From CAMYOC01 sp963704875 (GTDB taxonomy: Bacteria > Pseudomonadota > Gammaproteobacteria > Steroidobacterales > XN24), in the NCBI GenBank assembly GCA_963704875.1, contig CAVPIA010000001.1, positions 1-64,000 on the forward strand: 64,000 nucleotides of DNA. The letters are read 5' to 3'. Positions 10,995 to 19,910 of the stretch are shown piece after piece (position 1 is the first letter of the stretch; every line of letters starts with the position of its first letter). A program made the position numbers and the translations under genes. A model generated the notes under the pieces. That model saw only the letters and a program-made list of their open reading frames with translations. It ran no database searches and was not told the origin of the DNA.

Positions 10995-11360
10995 ATGGGT
11001 GTCCGTCGTCCTGCGGGTTGGTCATGTCAATCTCTTGTGGATACACGCGACTCGCGGATCGCAACAACGGGTTGTGAGTGTTGTATTCCCCGTCCATGAC
11101 GTTTGTCCATCCCGCACGGCCGTTTCGGACTAGAGCACCACTCTGGATAAAGGTCATTTGATGCGGTTCATTCGGATCTCTTCGAGGCCCGTCATAGTAG
11201 CCGTATCGGCTAGTGATACCAAGCGGCGGCGATGGATTTTCAATTCTCTGCCGGTCGGATCGCAGTAGCACGGGAAAATGTATTCGATTTGACTTAATTC
11301 GGTTGGATCAGCGTTGCTGGCTAAACGTTCGGTGTCGTTTTCCATCATTTTGATCATCGA
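10987..11360 (-). pseudogene. Possible broken gene of unknown family
   Basis: Two overlapping minus-strand frames (11154-11357 and 10987-11271) each have non-random, protein-like composition where the other does not. The first gives NDTERLASNADPTELSQIEY and YIFPCYCDPTGRELKIHRRR; the second gives ITSRYGYYDGPRRDPNEPHQ and NVMDGEYNTHNPLLRSASRV. Joined by one indel they could be the end of a protein whose TAG overlaps the ATG of the glycosyltransferase. I do not recognise a family. Chance open frames are a real alternative. Confidence 0.25.
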
Positions 11361-11378
11361 ATCGCGCCAATTCGGATT

Positions 11379-11404
11379 GAAAACGTGACCCAGTTCACGT
11401 TTTC
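11379..11404. promoter_or_regulatory. 10-bp perfect inverted repeat
   Basis: GAAAACGTGA, a 6-nt spacer, then TCACGTTTTC form a perfect 10-bp stem between the divergent glycosyltransferase side and the large secreted-protein gene. It could be a bidirectional terminator or an operator. There is no separate T-run, so an operator or structural role is equally likely. Confidence 0.4.
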
Positions 11405-11457
11405 ACCAACGGAAGTCTTTTTAAGTGAAAGTACCCGGAAGGCGTGGTCAGTATCGT

Positions 11458-11466
11458 TGTTATACT
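11458..11466 (+). promoter_or_regulatory. Extended -10 promoter candidate
   Basis: TGTTATACT matches an extended -10 (TGn plus TATACT) and would start transcription near 11473, about 90 nt before ATG 11561. No good -35 is visible, as is common with extended -10 elements. If used, it rules out the upstream GTG at 11444 as the translation start of the following gene. Confidence 0.4.
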
Positions 11467-11560
11467 CAGTAGACAAATAATTCGATTAGCGCTAGTGCTT
11501 GTTTACATGGCGCCGGTCCCTGAGCGCAAGGGGCGACGAATGCTTGGGGAGGGCATTTGG

Positions 11561-14500
11561 ATGAGATGGCTGCTGCTTACCTGCTGTATTTTCTTTTCGA
11601 CGCAAGGACTCGCGCAGGGGTTGATCCCGCAGGGCGGCTGGATCTTATTGTATGTAGACAGTGAGGAGTTGGTTGGCGCGCCCGGGGACGCGGTTTTGGC
11701 CTTCGATGGTGATCCGAGTACCTTGTGGCACACGCAGTGGTTAAACGGATTCCCGGCGCATCCGCACGAGATTCAGATCGATCTTGGTGCAATTTATGAG
11801 ATCGACGGTTTCCGGGTGTTGCCGCGTCAGGATGGGTCCGACAATGGACGGATCAACCAGTTCGAGTTCTATGTCAGTCCGGATGGTCTGGACTGGGGTA
11901 ATCCGGTGGTCACGGGGACGTTGCCTGACAGTACGTCAGAGCAGGAAATCACATTTGCGCCGGTACAGGGTGGCTATGTGCGGCTGGTTTCGCTGAATGC
12001 GCACGATTCAGATCCCTGGGCGACCATCGGCGAATTCAACCTTCTCGGGACTCTGTCTTCTGGCAATCCGCCGCCCAATGGTTTCATTGATTCGCCGGCA
12101 GGTGACGTTGTTATCAGCGTCGGTGAAAGCGTGACATTTTCCGGGACCGGCACGGACCCGGAGAACGATCCTTCGCTGACCTATCAATGGAATTTCGGGG
12201 CGGGCTCGGGGGTGCCGAACTCGACGCAGGAAGATCCGGGTCCGCAGCAGTTCAACAACATCGGGACGTATACTGTCACCTTCACGGTGACTGACTCGCT
12301 TGGCTTGTCCGATCCGACACCGGGGACGCGCCTCGTTACTGTGCAGGGTATAGCATCGGCCCAGATTCCCCAAGTCGGATGGAGCCTGAAATTTGTAGAC
12401 AGCGAGGAATTAATAGGAGCGCCCGGGGGCGCGGTTTTGGCCTTCGATGGTAACCCGGCTACGTTGTGGCACACGCAGTGGTTCAATGGATTCACGGCAC
12501 ATCCACATGAAATTCAGATCAATCTGGGGGCGTTCTACGAGATCGATGGATTCCGGGTGTTGCCGCGTCAGGATGGGTCCGACAATGGACGGATCAACCA
12601 GTTCGAGTTCTATGTCAGTCCGGACGGTCTTGACTGGGGTGATCCGGTCGTCACGGGGACGCTGCCTGACAATGAGTCGGAGCAGGAGATCACCTTTGCG
12701 CCGGTACCGGGTGGTTACGTCCGGCTGGTTTCGCTGAATGCGCACGACTCTGACCCCTGGGCGACCATCGGCGAACTCAACGTTCTCGGAATTCCTTCTT
12801 TGGGAAATCAGGCGCCCAACGGGATCATTGACTCACCTGCTGCCGATGTTGCGATCATTGTCGGAGGGAGCATTACGTTTGCGGGCACCGGGACGGATCC
12901 GGAGAACGATCCGTCGCTGACGTATCAATGGGACTTCGGGACGGGCTCGGGGGTACCGGGCTCGACGCAGGAAGATCCGGGTCCGCAGCAGTTCAACAAC
13001 ATCGGGACGTATACCGTCACACTCACGGTGACCGACTCGTCTGGCGTTTCCGACCCAACGCCTGCGACGCGAACCGTAGATGTCATTCCTGTTGTCAATT
13101 TGCCGCCAAATGGAGTAATCGACTCACCGGCGGACAATGTTGCGATCATTGTCGGAGAGAGCATTACGTTTGCGGGCACCGGCACGGATCCGGAGAACGA
13201 TCCATCGCTGACCTATCAATGGGATTTCGGGGCGGGCTCGGGGGTGCCGGGTTCGACGCAGAAAGATCCGGGTCCGCAGCAGTTCAACAACATCGGGACG
13301 TATACCGTCACCTTCACGGTGACCGACTCGTCTGGCATTTCCGACCCAACGCCTGCTACGCGAACCGTAGATGTTATTCCTGTTGGCAATTTGCCACCGG
13401 ACGGAGTTATCGACGCACCGGTGGGCAATGTTGCGATTACTGTGGGTGACAGCATCACATTTGCCGGGACCGGGACGGATCCGGAGAACGATCCGTCGCT
13501 GACCTATCAATGGAATTTCGGAGCGGGCTCGGGGGTACCGGGCTCGACGCTGGAAGATCCGGGTCCGCAGCAGTTCAACAACATCGGGACGTATACCGTC
13601 ACCTTCACGGTGACCGACTCGTCTGGCGTTTCCGACCCAACGCCTGCGACGCGAACCGTAGATGTCATTCCTGTTGGCAATTTGCCACCGGACGGAGTTA
13701 TCGATGCACCGGTGGACAATGTTTCGATCACGGTGGGTGACAGCATCACATTTGCCGGGACCGGGACGGATCCGGAGAACGATCCGTCGCTGACCTATCA
13801 ATGGGATTTCGGGGCGGGCTCGGGCGTACCGGGCTCGACGCAGGAGGATCCGGGTCCGCAGCAGTTCAACAACATCGGGACGTACACCATTACCTTCACG
13901 GTGACCGATTCGTCAGGCGTTCCCGACCCAACGCCTGCGACGCGTTTCGTTTCTGTTCAGGACAATTCGTCCTCGCTGATCCTGCAGGCCGGCTGGACCT
14001 TATTGTATGTAGACAGTGAGGAGTTGGTTGGCGCGCCCGGGGACGCGGTTTTGGCCTTCGATGGTGATCCGAGTACCTTGTGGCACACGCAGTGGTTAAA
14101 CGGATTCCCGGCCCATCCGCACGAGATTCAGATCGATCTTGGTGCAATCTATGAGATAGACGGTTTCCGGGTGTTGCCGCGTCAGGATGGGTCCGACAAT
14201 GGACGGATCAACCAGTTCGAGTTCTATGTCAGTCCGGATGGTCTGGACTGGGGTAATCCGGTGGTCACGGGGACGTTGCCTGACAGTACGTCAGAGCAGG
14301 AAATCACATTTGCGCCGGTACAGGGTGGCTATGTGCGGCTGGTTTCGCTGAATGCGCACGATTCAGATCCCTGGGCGACCATCGGCGAATTCAACCTTCT
14401 CGGGACTCTGTCTTCTGGCAATCCGCCGCCCAATGGTTTTATTGATTCGCCGGCAGGTGACGTTGTTATCAGCGTCGGTGAAAGCGTGACATTTTCCGGG

Positions 14501-16363
14501 ACCGGCACGGACCCGGAGAACGATCCTTCGCTGACCTATCAATGGAATTTCGGGGCGGGCTCGGGGGTGCCGAACTCGACGCAGGAAGATCCGGGTCCGC
14601 AGCAGTTCAACAACATCGGGACGTATACTGTCACCTTCACGGTGACCGACTCGTCTGGCTTGTCCGATCCGACACCGGGGACGCGCCTCGTTACTGTGCA
14701 GGGTATTGCATCGGCAGCGATTCCCCAAGGGGATTGGGGATTGTTATATGTAGACAGTGAAGAGCTGGTCGGTGCGCCCGGGGGCGCGGTCTTGGCCTTT
14801 GATGGTAACCCGGCTACGTTGTGGCACACGCAGTGGTTCAATGGATTCACGGCACATCCACATGAAATTCAGATCAATCTGGGGGCGTTCTACGAGATCG
14901 ATGGATTCCGGGTGTTGCCGCGTCAGGATGGGTCCGACAATGGACGGATCAACCAGTTCGAGTTCTATGTCAGTCCGGACGGTCTTGACTGGGGTGATCC
15001 GGTCGTCACGGGGACGCTGCCTGACAATAAGTCGGAGCAGGAGATCACCTTTGCGCCGGTACCGGGTGGTTACGTCCGGCTGGTTTCGCTGAATGCGCAC
15101 GACTCTGACCCCTGGGCGACCATCGGCGAACTCAACGTTCTCGGAATTCTTTCTTTGGGAAATCAGGCGCCCAACGGGATCATTGACTCACCTGCTGCCG
15201 ATGTTGCGACCATTGTCGGAGGGAGCATTACGTTTGCGGGCACCGGGACGGATCCGGAGAACGATCCGTCGCTGACGTATCAATGGGACTTCGGGACGGG
15301 CTCGGGGGTACCGGGCTCGACGCAGGAAGATCCGGGTCCGCAGCAGTTCAACAACATCGGGACGTATACCGTCACACTCACGGTGACTGATTCATCCGGT
15401 AGATCCGATCCAACCCCCGCCACGCGAACCGTTGACGTGTGTGCTGCGCCTTCGGTGAGGTTGACAGCACCACTGGACTTGCACTTGCAATCTTCAGCGG
15501 ATTTGTATGTCAACGCGCTACCATGCCTCGATAGTAACTTGCATTCCGGTTGGGGAGTCCGGTTCTCCATACGCGAGACCAATGGCCCAATAATTGCTCA
15601 ATTTGATGACGACACCGCTCCTTTCGAAGCAAGATTCGAAGGGTTGGACAAGTCCGAATACGAAGTGCGCGCAACGATAGTCGATGAACTGAATGACCCG
15701 GTTCCGAATGCTGAAGATACGGCGAGTCCGGTCGGTATCGGCGATTATTACGTCGCAATGGGAGACAGCATAACGCTAGGATTTGGCGACGATATTGCGT
15801 CAGACAACATGTCCATGGACGGTCGAAACAACCTAGGTGGGTTTGAACCGATATTGAACAACCACCTGACCAACGAGCGCGGCTATCCGCACACGGTGAT
15901 CAACGAAGGAGGTGGGGGAAATACCTCGGTTGACGGCCTTTCTCTGCTGACCTCCGTGCTCGCAGACCATCCAGAGTCCCAGTTCATATTAATCCAATAT
16001 GGGACGAACGATGCCGGGATTCCTATCCCGGATGGCTTTGGTGAGACGTCTGGTCCGAACTATGACGGTACATTCAAGGCCAATCTTCAGCAGATGATCA
16101 CGCGGATTTTCCAGGCCGGAAAAGTGCCATATCTTGCCAAAGTGCCGTTTTCCAAGGGCGAGTACAGTGGCCGGAACGCACTTATTCAAAAATACAATCA
16201 GGTTGTTGACGAATTGATCTTTGAGAATGGTCTTCCGGTTGCTGCACCGAATTTTTATGACTTCTTCGAGAACAATCAGGACCAGTACAGCGATGACCAA
16301 CACTTGAACGGGGTTGGCTACCAGTCCATGGCGGATCTGTGGAAAATTGTATTGACGCAATGA
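11561..16363 (+). CDS. Giant secreted F5/8C-PKD protein with C-terminal SGNH hydrolase
   Basis: The start at ATG 11561 is chosen because GGGGAGGG precedes it and a signal peptide follows (MRWLLLTCCIFFSTQGLAQ); the frame is open from 11444. The mature protein of about 1580 residues has the order F5/8C, PKD, F5/8C, four PKD, F5/8C, PKD, F5/8C, PKD, a linker, then an SGNH/GDSL hydrolase. Each F5/8C unit carries a WHTQW core and VLPRQDGSDNGRINQFEFYV; each PKD unit carries the DPENDPSLTYQW pattern. The hydrolase shows AMGDSITLGFG, GGGGNTS, QYGTNDAG and the terminal DDQHLN catalytic block, so Ser, Gly, Asn and Asp-His residues are in place. F5/8C and PKD modules bind glycans and act as spacers, so this is probably an extracellular esterase or deacetylase tethered to polysaccharide, perhaps the one made by the adjacent locus. 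Confidence 0.85.
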   Translation: MRWLLLTCCIFFSTQGLAQGLIPQGGWILLYVDSEELVGAPGDAVLAFDGDPSTLWHTQWLNGFPAHPHEIQIDLGAIYEIDGFRVLPRQDGSDNGRINQFEFYVSPDGLDWGNPVVTGTLPDSTSEQEITFAPVQGGYVRLVSLNAHDSDPWATIGEFNLLGTLSSGNPPPNGFIDSPAGDVVISVGESVTFSGTGTDPENDPSLTYQWNFGAGSGVPNSTQEDPGPQQFNNIGTYTVTFTVTDSLGLSDPTPGTRLVTVQGIASAQIPQVGWSLKFVDSEELIGAPGGAVLAFDGNPATLWHTQWFNGFTAHPHEIQINLGAFYEIDGFRVLPRQDGSDNGRINQFEFYVSPDGLDWGDPVVTGTLPDNESEQEITFAPVPGGYVRLVSLNAHDSDPWATIGELNVLGIPSLGNQAPNGIIDSPAADVAIIVGGSITFAGTGTDPENDPSLTYQWDFGTGSGVPGSTQEDPGPQQFNNIGTYTVTLTVTDSSGVSDPTPATRTVDVIPVVNLPPNGVIDSPADNVAIIVGESITFAGTGTDPENDPSLTYQWDFGAGSGVPGSTQKDPGPQQFNNIGTYTVTFTVTDSSGISDPTPATRTVDVIPVGNLPPDGVIDAPVGNVAITVGDSITFAGTGTDPENDPSLTYQWNFGAGSGVPGSTLEDPGPQQFNNIGTYTVTFTVTDSSGVSDPTPATRTVDVIPVGNLPPDGVIDAPVDNVSITVGDSITFAGTGTDPENDPSLTYQWDFGAGSGVPGSTQEDPGPQQFNNIGTYTITFTVTDSSGVPDPTPATRFVSVQDNSSSLILQAGWTLLYVDSEELVGAPGDAVLAFDGDPSTLWHTQWLNGFPAHPHEIQIDLGAIYEIDGFRVLPRQDGSDNGRINQFEFYVSPDGLDWGNPVVTGTLPDSTSEQEITFAPVQGGYVRLVSLNAHDSDPWATIGEFNLLGTLSSGNPPPNGFIDSPAGDVVISVGESVTFSGTGTDPENDPSLTYQWNFGAGSGVPNSTQEDPGPQQFNNIGTYTVTFTVTDSSGLSDPTPGTRLVTVQGIASAAIPQGDWGLLYVDSEELVGAPGGAVLAFDGNPATLWHTQWFNGFTAHPHEIQINLGAFYEIDGFRVLPRQDGSDNGRINQFEFYVSPDGLDWGDPVVTGTLPDNKSEQEITFAPVPGGYVRLVSLNAHDSDPWATIGELNVLGILSLGNQAPNGIIDSPAADVATIVGGSITFAGTGTDPENDPSLTYQWDFGTGSGVPGSTQEDPGPQQFNNIGTYTVTLTVTDSSGRSDPTPATRTVDVCAAPSVRLTAPLDLHLQSSADLYVNALPCLDSNLHSGWGVRFSIRETNGPIIAQFDDDTAPFEARFEGLDKSEYEVRATIVDELNDPVPNAEDTASPVGIGDYYVAMGDSITLGFGDDIASDNMSMDGRNNLGGFEPILNNHLTNERGYPHTVINEGGGGNTSVDGLSLLTSVLADHPESQFILIQYGTNDAGIPIPDGFGETSGPNYDGTFKANLQQMITRIFQAGKVPYLAKVPFSKGEYSGRNALIQKYNQVVDELIFENGLPVAAPNFYDFFENNQDQYSDDQHLNGVGYQSMADLWKIVLTQ
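11640..13026 (+). repeat. Intragenic duplication, copy 1 (F5/8C-PKD-F5/8C-PKD)
   Basis: This block is repeated almost base for base at 13995-15381, always at an offset of 2355 bp (785 codons) without net indels. Identity extends to synonymous positions and drops abruptly near the right edge, where ACTCGTCTGGCGTTTCC is replaced by ATTCATCCGGTAGATCC. It marks a recent tandem duplication or gene conversion inside one coding frame. Confidence 0.85.
13995..15381 (+). repeat. Intragenic duplication, copy 2 (F5/8C-PKD-F5/8C-PKD)
   Basis: Second copy of the 11640-13026 block. The few differences include GAGTCGG/AAGTCGG near 12675/15030 and GCGATCATT/GCGACCATT near 12852/15207. The segment between the copies holds three further, more diverged PKD units. 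Confidence 0.85.
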
Positions 16364-16392
16364 CGGCGTCTTACGGAGTGACTGCAAAAATC

Positions 16393-16791
16393 ATGGCCAG
16401 ATATATTTTCTTTCTAGTAGCATGCCTGCTTCTTTCTGGGGTGACGTCAACGACCTTGGCGGATGTCGTGGCTCCGCGCGAAACGACAATGCGATTTTTC
16501 GCAGCGTCTCAGGAAGGAGACATCGATCAGATGGCTTCATTGGTTGGCGGGTCGTATCGCAATGCTCGAGCGGCCTTGTTTGCTAACAAGAGTGCTTACT
16601 CCGAGTTCCTTCGCAACTACTATCGCGGTGCCGTTGTTAACCTAGGTGAAGCTGAGGTAGATCAGAACAGCGGAGTGGCTTCTATAGAGGTCGTCGTTCA
16701 TTTCGAGAATAAGGACCGTGACAAAGCAAGGCTCGTTTTGCAGCGTGATCACGCTGGGATTTGGAGGATCGTCGCAAGCGATCCAAGCTGA
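16393..16791 (+). CDS. Small secreted protein, NTF2-like/DUF4878-like
   Basis: The start is placed at ATG 16393, giving a clear signal peptide (MARYIFFLVACLLLSGVTST, cleavage after ALAD-like residues); GTG 16378 is an alternative. The mature domain of about 110 residues begins with helices around PRETTMRFFAASQEGDIDQM and continues with alternating strands ending in VLQRDHAGIWRIVASDPS. That layout (helix, small loops, curved sheet, final W-x-I strand) fits the NTF2-like/DUF4878 fold of periplasmic proteins of unknown function. It follows the giant hydrolase by 29 bp and may be co-transcribed. No catalytic residues are recognised. Confidence 0.6.
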   Translation: MARYIFFLVACLLLSGVTSTTLADVVAPRETTMRFFAASQEGDIDQMASLVGGSYRNARAALFANKSAYSEFLRNYYRGAVVNLGEAEVDQNSGVASIEVVVHFENKDRDKARLVLQRDHAGIWRIVASDPS

Positions 16792-17075
16792 GGCCGCTCT
16801 GTAGAGATTAATTTTTGTGGCCGGCTCGTCTGCAAGCCGTGCAAGTTGATTCATCTGAGTTCTAGCGAGCACGACATCTGTCGCCGTGCCCACAGGAATG
16901 GCTAGCGCGATAGTGCGCGTGAAGCGTCAAGTGTCCAATGGCGAGCGCGACGCGGACTCTACCGGGCGATTGTTGGCTTGCAGTTAGATTCCATCCTTCC
17001 AAATAACTCGTTTGGCGCGATCCAGCCCCGTAGCCTATTATTGCGCCGGCATGCTGAAACGGGAGCGTGTCATTC

Positions 17076-17221
17076 GTTGTCGTCAAGAAACACATGCTCA
17101 CGCAAGAGCTGACTTCTTTAACTACATCGAGTGCTTCTACAATCCGAGACGAAGGAGAAAGATAGAAGCACTCCAACTGAGGGAATCGAACTTAACTCAA
17201 CCGTCCGTGGCATCGGGGTGA
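17076..17221 (+). mobile_element. IS3-family transposase OrfB remnant (C-terminus)
   Basis: A short frame reading ARADFFNYIECFYNPRRRRK matches the conserved end of the IS3-family integrase domain, normally EARxxxFxYIExFYNxxRRHS. The rest of the transposase is absent, and the reading degrades before the stop at 17221. It is a different copy from the OrfB tail just downstream, because both contain the C-terminal end of the domain. Confidence 0.55.
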
Positions 17222-17254
17222 AACCCCAATGGCCCCGAACTAACCAGCAAAACC

Positions 17255-17551
17255 ATGTTCTTCTGGTCTCAGGACAACGCGTTGAAGCTTCCCTTCATCC
17301 AGCCAGGCAAGCCGACGTAAAATGCGTTTGTGGAGTCGTTCAACGAGCGCTTTCGGGAGGGCAGTCTTAACCAACGCTGGTTCAAAACACTGACTCATAC
17401 ACGTGCAGTTATTGATGCATGGGGGCGGCATTACAACGAGGAACGACCCCACAGCTCGCTCAACATTCTGCCACCGGCGGTGTTCGCGAGGAAGGTGGCG
17501 TAAGCTGTATTTTCCTAGTGAACTCTCGGTCCTGATTCGGGGGGAAGGTCA
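17255..17551 (+). mobile_element. IS3-family OrfB remnant with right inverted repeat
   Basis: Translation gives ALKLPFIQPGKPT, then an in-frame TAA, then NAFVESFNERFREGSLNQRW and HYNEERPHSSLNILPPAVFA up to TAA 17501-17503. This is the DDE-motif end (the E in VESFNE) of an IS3-family OrfB. The TAA replaces an expected Gln codon (CAA). The right terminal repeat GGGGGGAAGGTCA ends at 17551 and matches the opposite-facing end at 17929. Only the last third of the transposase survives, so the element is dead. Confidence 0.7.
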
Positions 17552-17929
17552 GTCTCATCCTGCATCACAGCGATCGCTCGGCGCTTGTCTCGTGGGGTCA
17601 GTATTTTTTTGCCAGCGCAGCCTTCAACGCATCGTTGTCCAGCATCGAGTCCGCCAGCATGCGCTTCAGCTTCCGGTTCTCATCTTCCAGCTGCTTCAGG
17701 CGCCGGAGATCCCCGGTCTCCATCCCGTGATACTTCTTGCGCCAGGTGTAGAACGTGGCATCGGAGATGTTGTGCTTGCGGCAGATCTCTTTGACCGCAA
17801 CCCCGGCTTCGCCTTCCTTCAATATCGCCACAATCTGTTGCTCGGTGAATCGCTTCTTCATGTCCGTCTTCTCCTCTGAAAACGGACTTTACTAAGCTCA
17901 TACTGGCCCGGCTACAGGGGAGCAGGTCA
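17552..17929 (-). mobile_element. Truncated IS3-family element (left end plus OrfA)
   Basis: On the minus strand the element begins at 17929 with TGACCTGCTCCCCT, a typical IS3-family terminal repeat, then carries an intact OrfA and about 45 bp of OrfB (TPRDKRRAIAVMQDE). It is cut at 17551/17552, exactly where the right terminus of the plus-strand element begins. The junction suggests that one element inserted into, or recombined with, the other. Confidence 0.7.
17598..17861 (-). CDS. IS3-family transposase OrfA
   Basis: This 87-residue protein starts MKKRFTEQQIVAILKEGEAG and has a helix-turn-helix (VAVKEICRKHNISDATFYTW) followed by a leucine-zipper-like coiled coil (LRRLKQLEDENRKLKRMLAD), the standard OrfA architecture. 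Seven T on the plus strand (17604-17610) give an A7 slippery run ten bases before the stop, the usual site of programmed -1 frameshifting into OrfB. OrfB itself is missing, so OrfA cannot support transposition and may at most act as a repressor. Confidence 0.85.
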   Translation of the reverse strand: MKKRFTEQQIVAILKEGEAGVAVKEICRKHNISDATFYTWRKKYHGMETGDLRRLKQLEDENRKLKRMLADSMLDNDALKAALAKKY

Positions 17930-18103
17930 AAATCACTAGGAGCGGAGCCTAGCGGGCAACGCTAAATTGAAAAAGATGGCAGAAAAAACAGACCGCGGCG
18001 CCGTCTCGACGGAATGCAGGTCTTAGTGGAGATTGGCGGCGGGGGTCACCCGCCAATGGTCATGGTGCTGACCCCTTTCGCCAGCGTGGGAGTTATTCGG
18101 TTT
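17930..18103. other. IS-flanking noncoding segment
   Basis: Sequence between the IS terminus and the sulfotransferase end. It includes a GC-rich GGCGGGGGTCACCCGCC inverted repeat near 18035-18055 that could form a hairpin. No gene is supported. Confidence 0.35.
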
Positions 18104-19212
18104 TTATATTGACCGTGTTTTCAATCTTTGGTGAACTGATTCGGCGATTCTCATCGTCTTACTAGTTATATCTATTGAAGAACCGGGCAGGCTGGTGGGA
18201 GTGCGCAGACGACTTGTTTGATCTGTCAACCGGTGCGGGTGTTGCAGGGAGAGGGCTCCGGCCAGAGCCGTAAGAACGGTCACTCCATTCGCCAGGAGGC
18301 GATCGAAGTCAATCAAGATCGATGCTGTGCTCATCAGCGTCAAGCACCGAAGCATAGGCATTGGACCAATAGCTCAACCAAAACTCGAACCGTCAACCTG
18401 GCTAGGGGCGCGCGGGCCGGATAACCAGCTATTAAAGTCTATGGGTTTAAAACTCCTGCCGAATTCGTAATGGCCGAGCCATCTCATATATCGTTCGGCA
18501 AACTTGTCGTCGGCTTGTTTCTTGATGAACCTTTCATGTTGAGTCATTAAAGAAGCGACTTGAGACAAAGGGTTCCGAAATGGGACGACGATAATGGACG
18601 TAGGAAATAATTCCAGCAATACGTCTATCCTTGAGATATTTGCATTGTTCTTTGACAGGTATCGCAGGTCTCCTCGCTGATGTTCGCAGCTGATTGGCCC
18701 ATCAAGATGACTTTCTTGACCGCGCTGTGAATGCCAGTAATGAATCGGGGTACGCGCTCGCCATAAGTAACTGTTGAGAGATAATTCTGGCCACTGACAA
18801 TGATCTCTGAGATAGGATAACCACACTACTTCCTCAAACGCCTCAGGGCTATCCGTGGACACGCGCGTAACCGCCGCGTGTGCACACTCGTCTCTTTTGC
18901 GGGCTGACGAAACGGACTGGATATCTTGGACCAGATTCAACGGTGACAAGACAAAGGGCATGAACCTGTATGTGTAGGTTGCGAATTCTCCAGTGTTAAA
19001 TAACAAATCAAGCAAAAGTGTCGTGCCGGACCTCGGCAAACCTGCAACGAAGACTTGGCCGCTCGATGAGACAGCGTCAATTTCCTTGCTGAAAAGATCA
19101 TTCTCGATTTCGAAAATCCCTTCTGTATCGCAGGGTGACAAAAGGCGAGGTAATGCAAGAGGCGATCAATGAGATTGTATTCGTTTGACAATGACACTGC
19201 GTAACCACGCAT
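18104..19212 (-). pseudogene. PAPS-dependent sulfotransferase, frameshifted
   Basis: The 5'-phosphosulfate-binding loop VFVAGLPRSGTTLLLDLLF and the 3'-phosphate segment SIIVVPFRNPLSQVASLMTQ identify a Sulfotransfer-type enzyme that moves sulfate from PAPS to a glycan or small molecule. The N-terminus (ATG 19212, EYNLIDRLLHYLAF) is in another frame and joins the P-loop frame at a TTTT run near 19141. The open frame stops at 18374, but the family C-terminus continues in two more frames: FWLSYWSNAYASVLDADEHS, then ILIDFDRLLANGVTVLTALA, ending at 18104. Three single-base indels would restore about 369 residues. It overlaps the upstream small membrane gene by 47 bp, suggesting an operon with the arylsulfotransferase. 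Confidence 0.72.
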
Positions 19213-19562
19213 AGGCGACGGCGAAAATAGTCAAAAAGGTTATCGAAAGGATTGAGGTAGATTTCTCGATAACTGCCTGTTGCGACAGGGACAGAAGCGG
19301 AGCCACCAATAATGTTACGAGGAAGACGGCGGTCGCTACTAGAAGGAATTTATAGATGATTGCAAAAGTATTTTTCGCGACATCGAGGGACAGCGAGGCG
19401 AATTACCGTCTCCTTTTTATCATCACTAAGATCGGTCGATCTGATTTCGTCGAAAGCACTTCTGGAATTGTTGATTAGAGCTGTTACATCCTTCATCGGG
19501 TTTGACAAAAAAAACGACTCGACGAAAACAATTGTAATTAGCAAGAGCAAGACATAAATCAT
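19166..19562 (-). pseudogene. Small two-helix membrane protein, frameshifted
   Basis: The open frame 19350-19562 begins with a hydrophobic helix (MIYVLLLLITIVFVESFFLS) and a charged stretch. After one indel near 19395 the sequence continues as DVAKNTFAIIYKFLLVATAV and two further hydrophobic stretches to TGA 19166-19168 (end VKRIQSH). The resulting protein would have about 130 residues and three membrane segments. I do not recognise a family. Its tight placement between a small YVGPG protein and the sulfotransferase suggests a role in the same membrane-associated process. Confidence 0.5.
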
Positions 19563-19574
19563 GGTTCGTTTCGA

Positions 19575-19898
19575 TCAGGATGCGGGAGATTCTGTGTAAC
19601 GGCCTCGTCGGAGATTGCGGGTCCTGAATGCGCGTCCGATTCCGGAGACGGGTTCTGCGGCGACCCGTTCTCGGTCGGGTTCTTCTCCAAATTTTTCGTA
19701 GAACCAGGATTGTGTCTTGTGTTTCCGGAAGATTCTCTTTATCGGGTACCAGACCAGACCAAATATTGCCAGAAATACGGTGACAATGACGCCAATTAGA
19801 GCACCGACGACTCCCAGTCCGAGCCCCGGGCCCACGTAAGCCAAGGCCTGGTCTATAGAGAGCAGGAAAACGACTAGGAAAAAAATGAAATACTTCAT
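19575..19898 (-). CDS. Small membrane protein with AYVGPGLG motif
   Basis: This is a 107-residue protein. It has an N-terminal signal or anchor (MKYFIFFLVVFLLSIDQALA), the motif AYVGPGLGLGVVGALIG running into a second hydrophobic helix, then the interfacial basic patch WYPIKRIFRKHK and a hydrophilic tail. Short proteins with this A-Y-[VI]-G-P-G motif and WYPxKR junction recur next to sulfotransferase- or phosphodiesterase-like genes, but to my knowledge have no assigned function. It sits 12 bp after the arylsulfotransferase gene and 12 bp before the next gene, so it is almost certainly in the operon. Confidence 0.65.
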   Translation of the reverse strand: MKYFIFFLVVFLLSIDQALAYVGPGLGLGVVGALIGVIVTVFLAIFGLVWYPIKRIFRKHKTQSWFYEKFGEEPDRERVAAEPVSGIGRAFRTRNLRRGRYTESPAS

Positions 19899-19910
19899 TG
19901 CTTGCCCCGT

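Noticed and set aside
13124..13801. 225-residue minus-strand open frame inside the PKD region
   Set aside because: It is the reverse complement of repeated PKD coding sequence; low-complexity Arg/His-rich translation with no domain.
17594..18077. GGGGTCAG ... CTGACCCC as IS terminal repeats
   Set aside because: The orientation is opposite to TG...CA ends; better terminal repeats are at 17551 and 17929.
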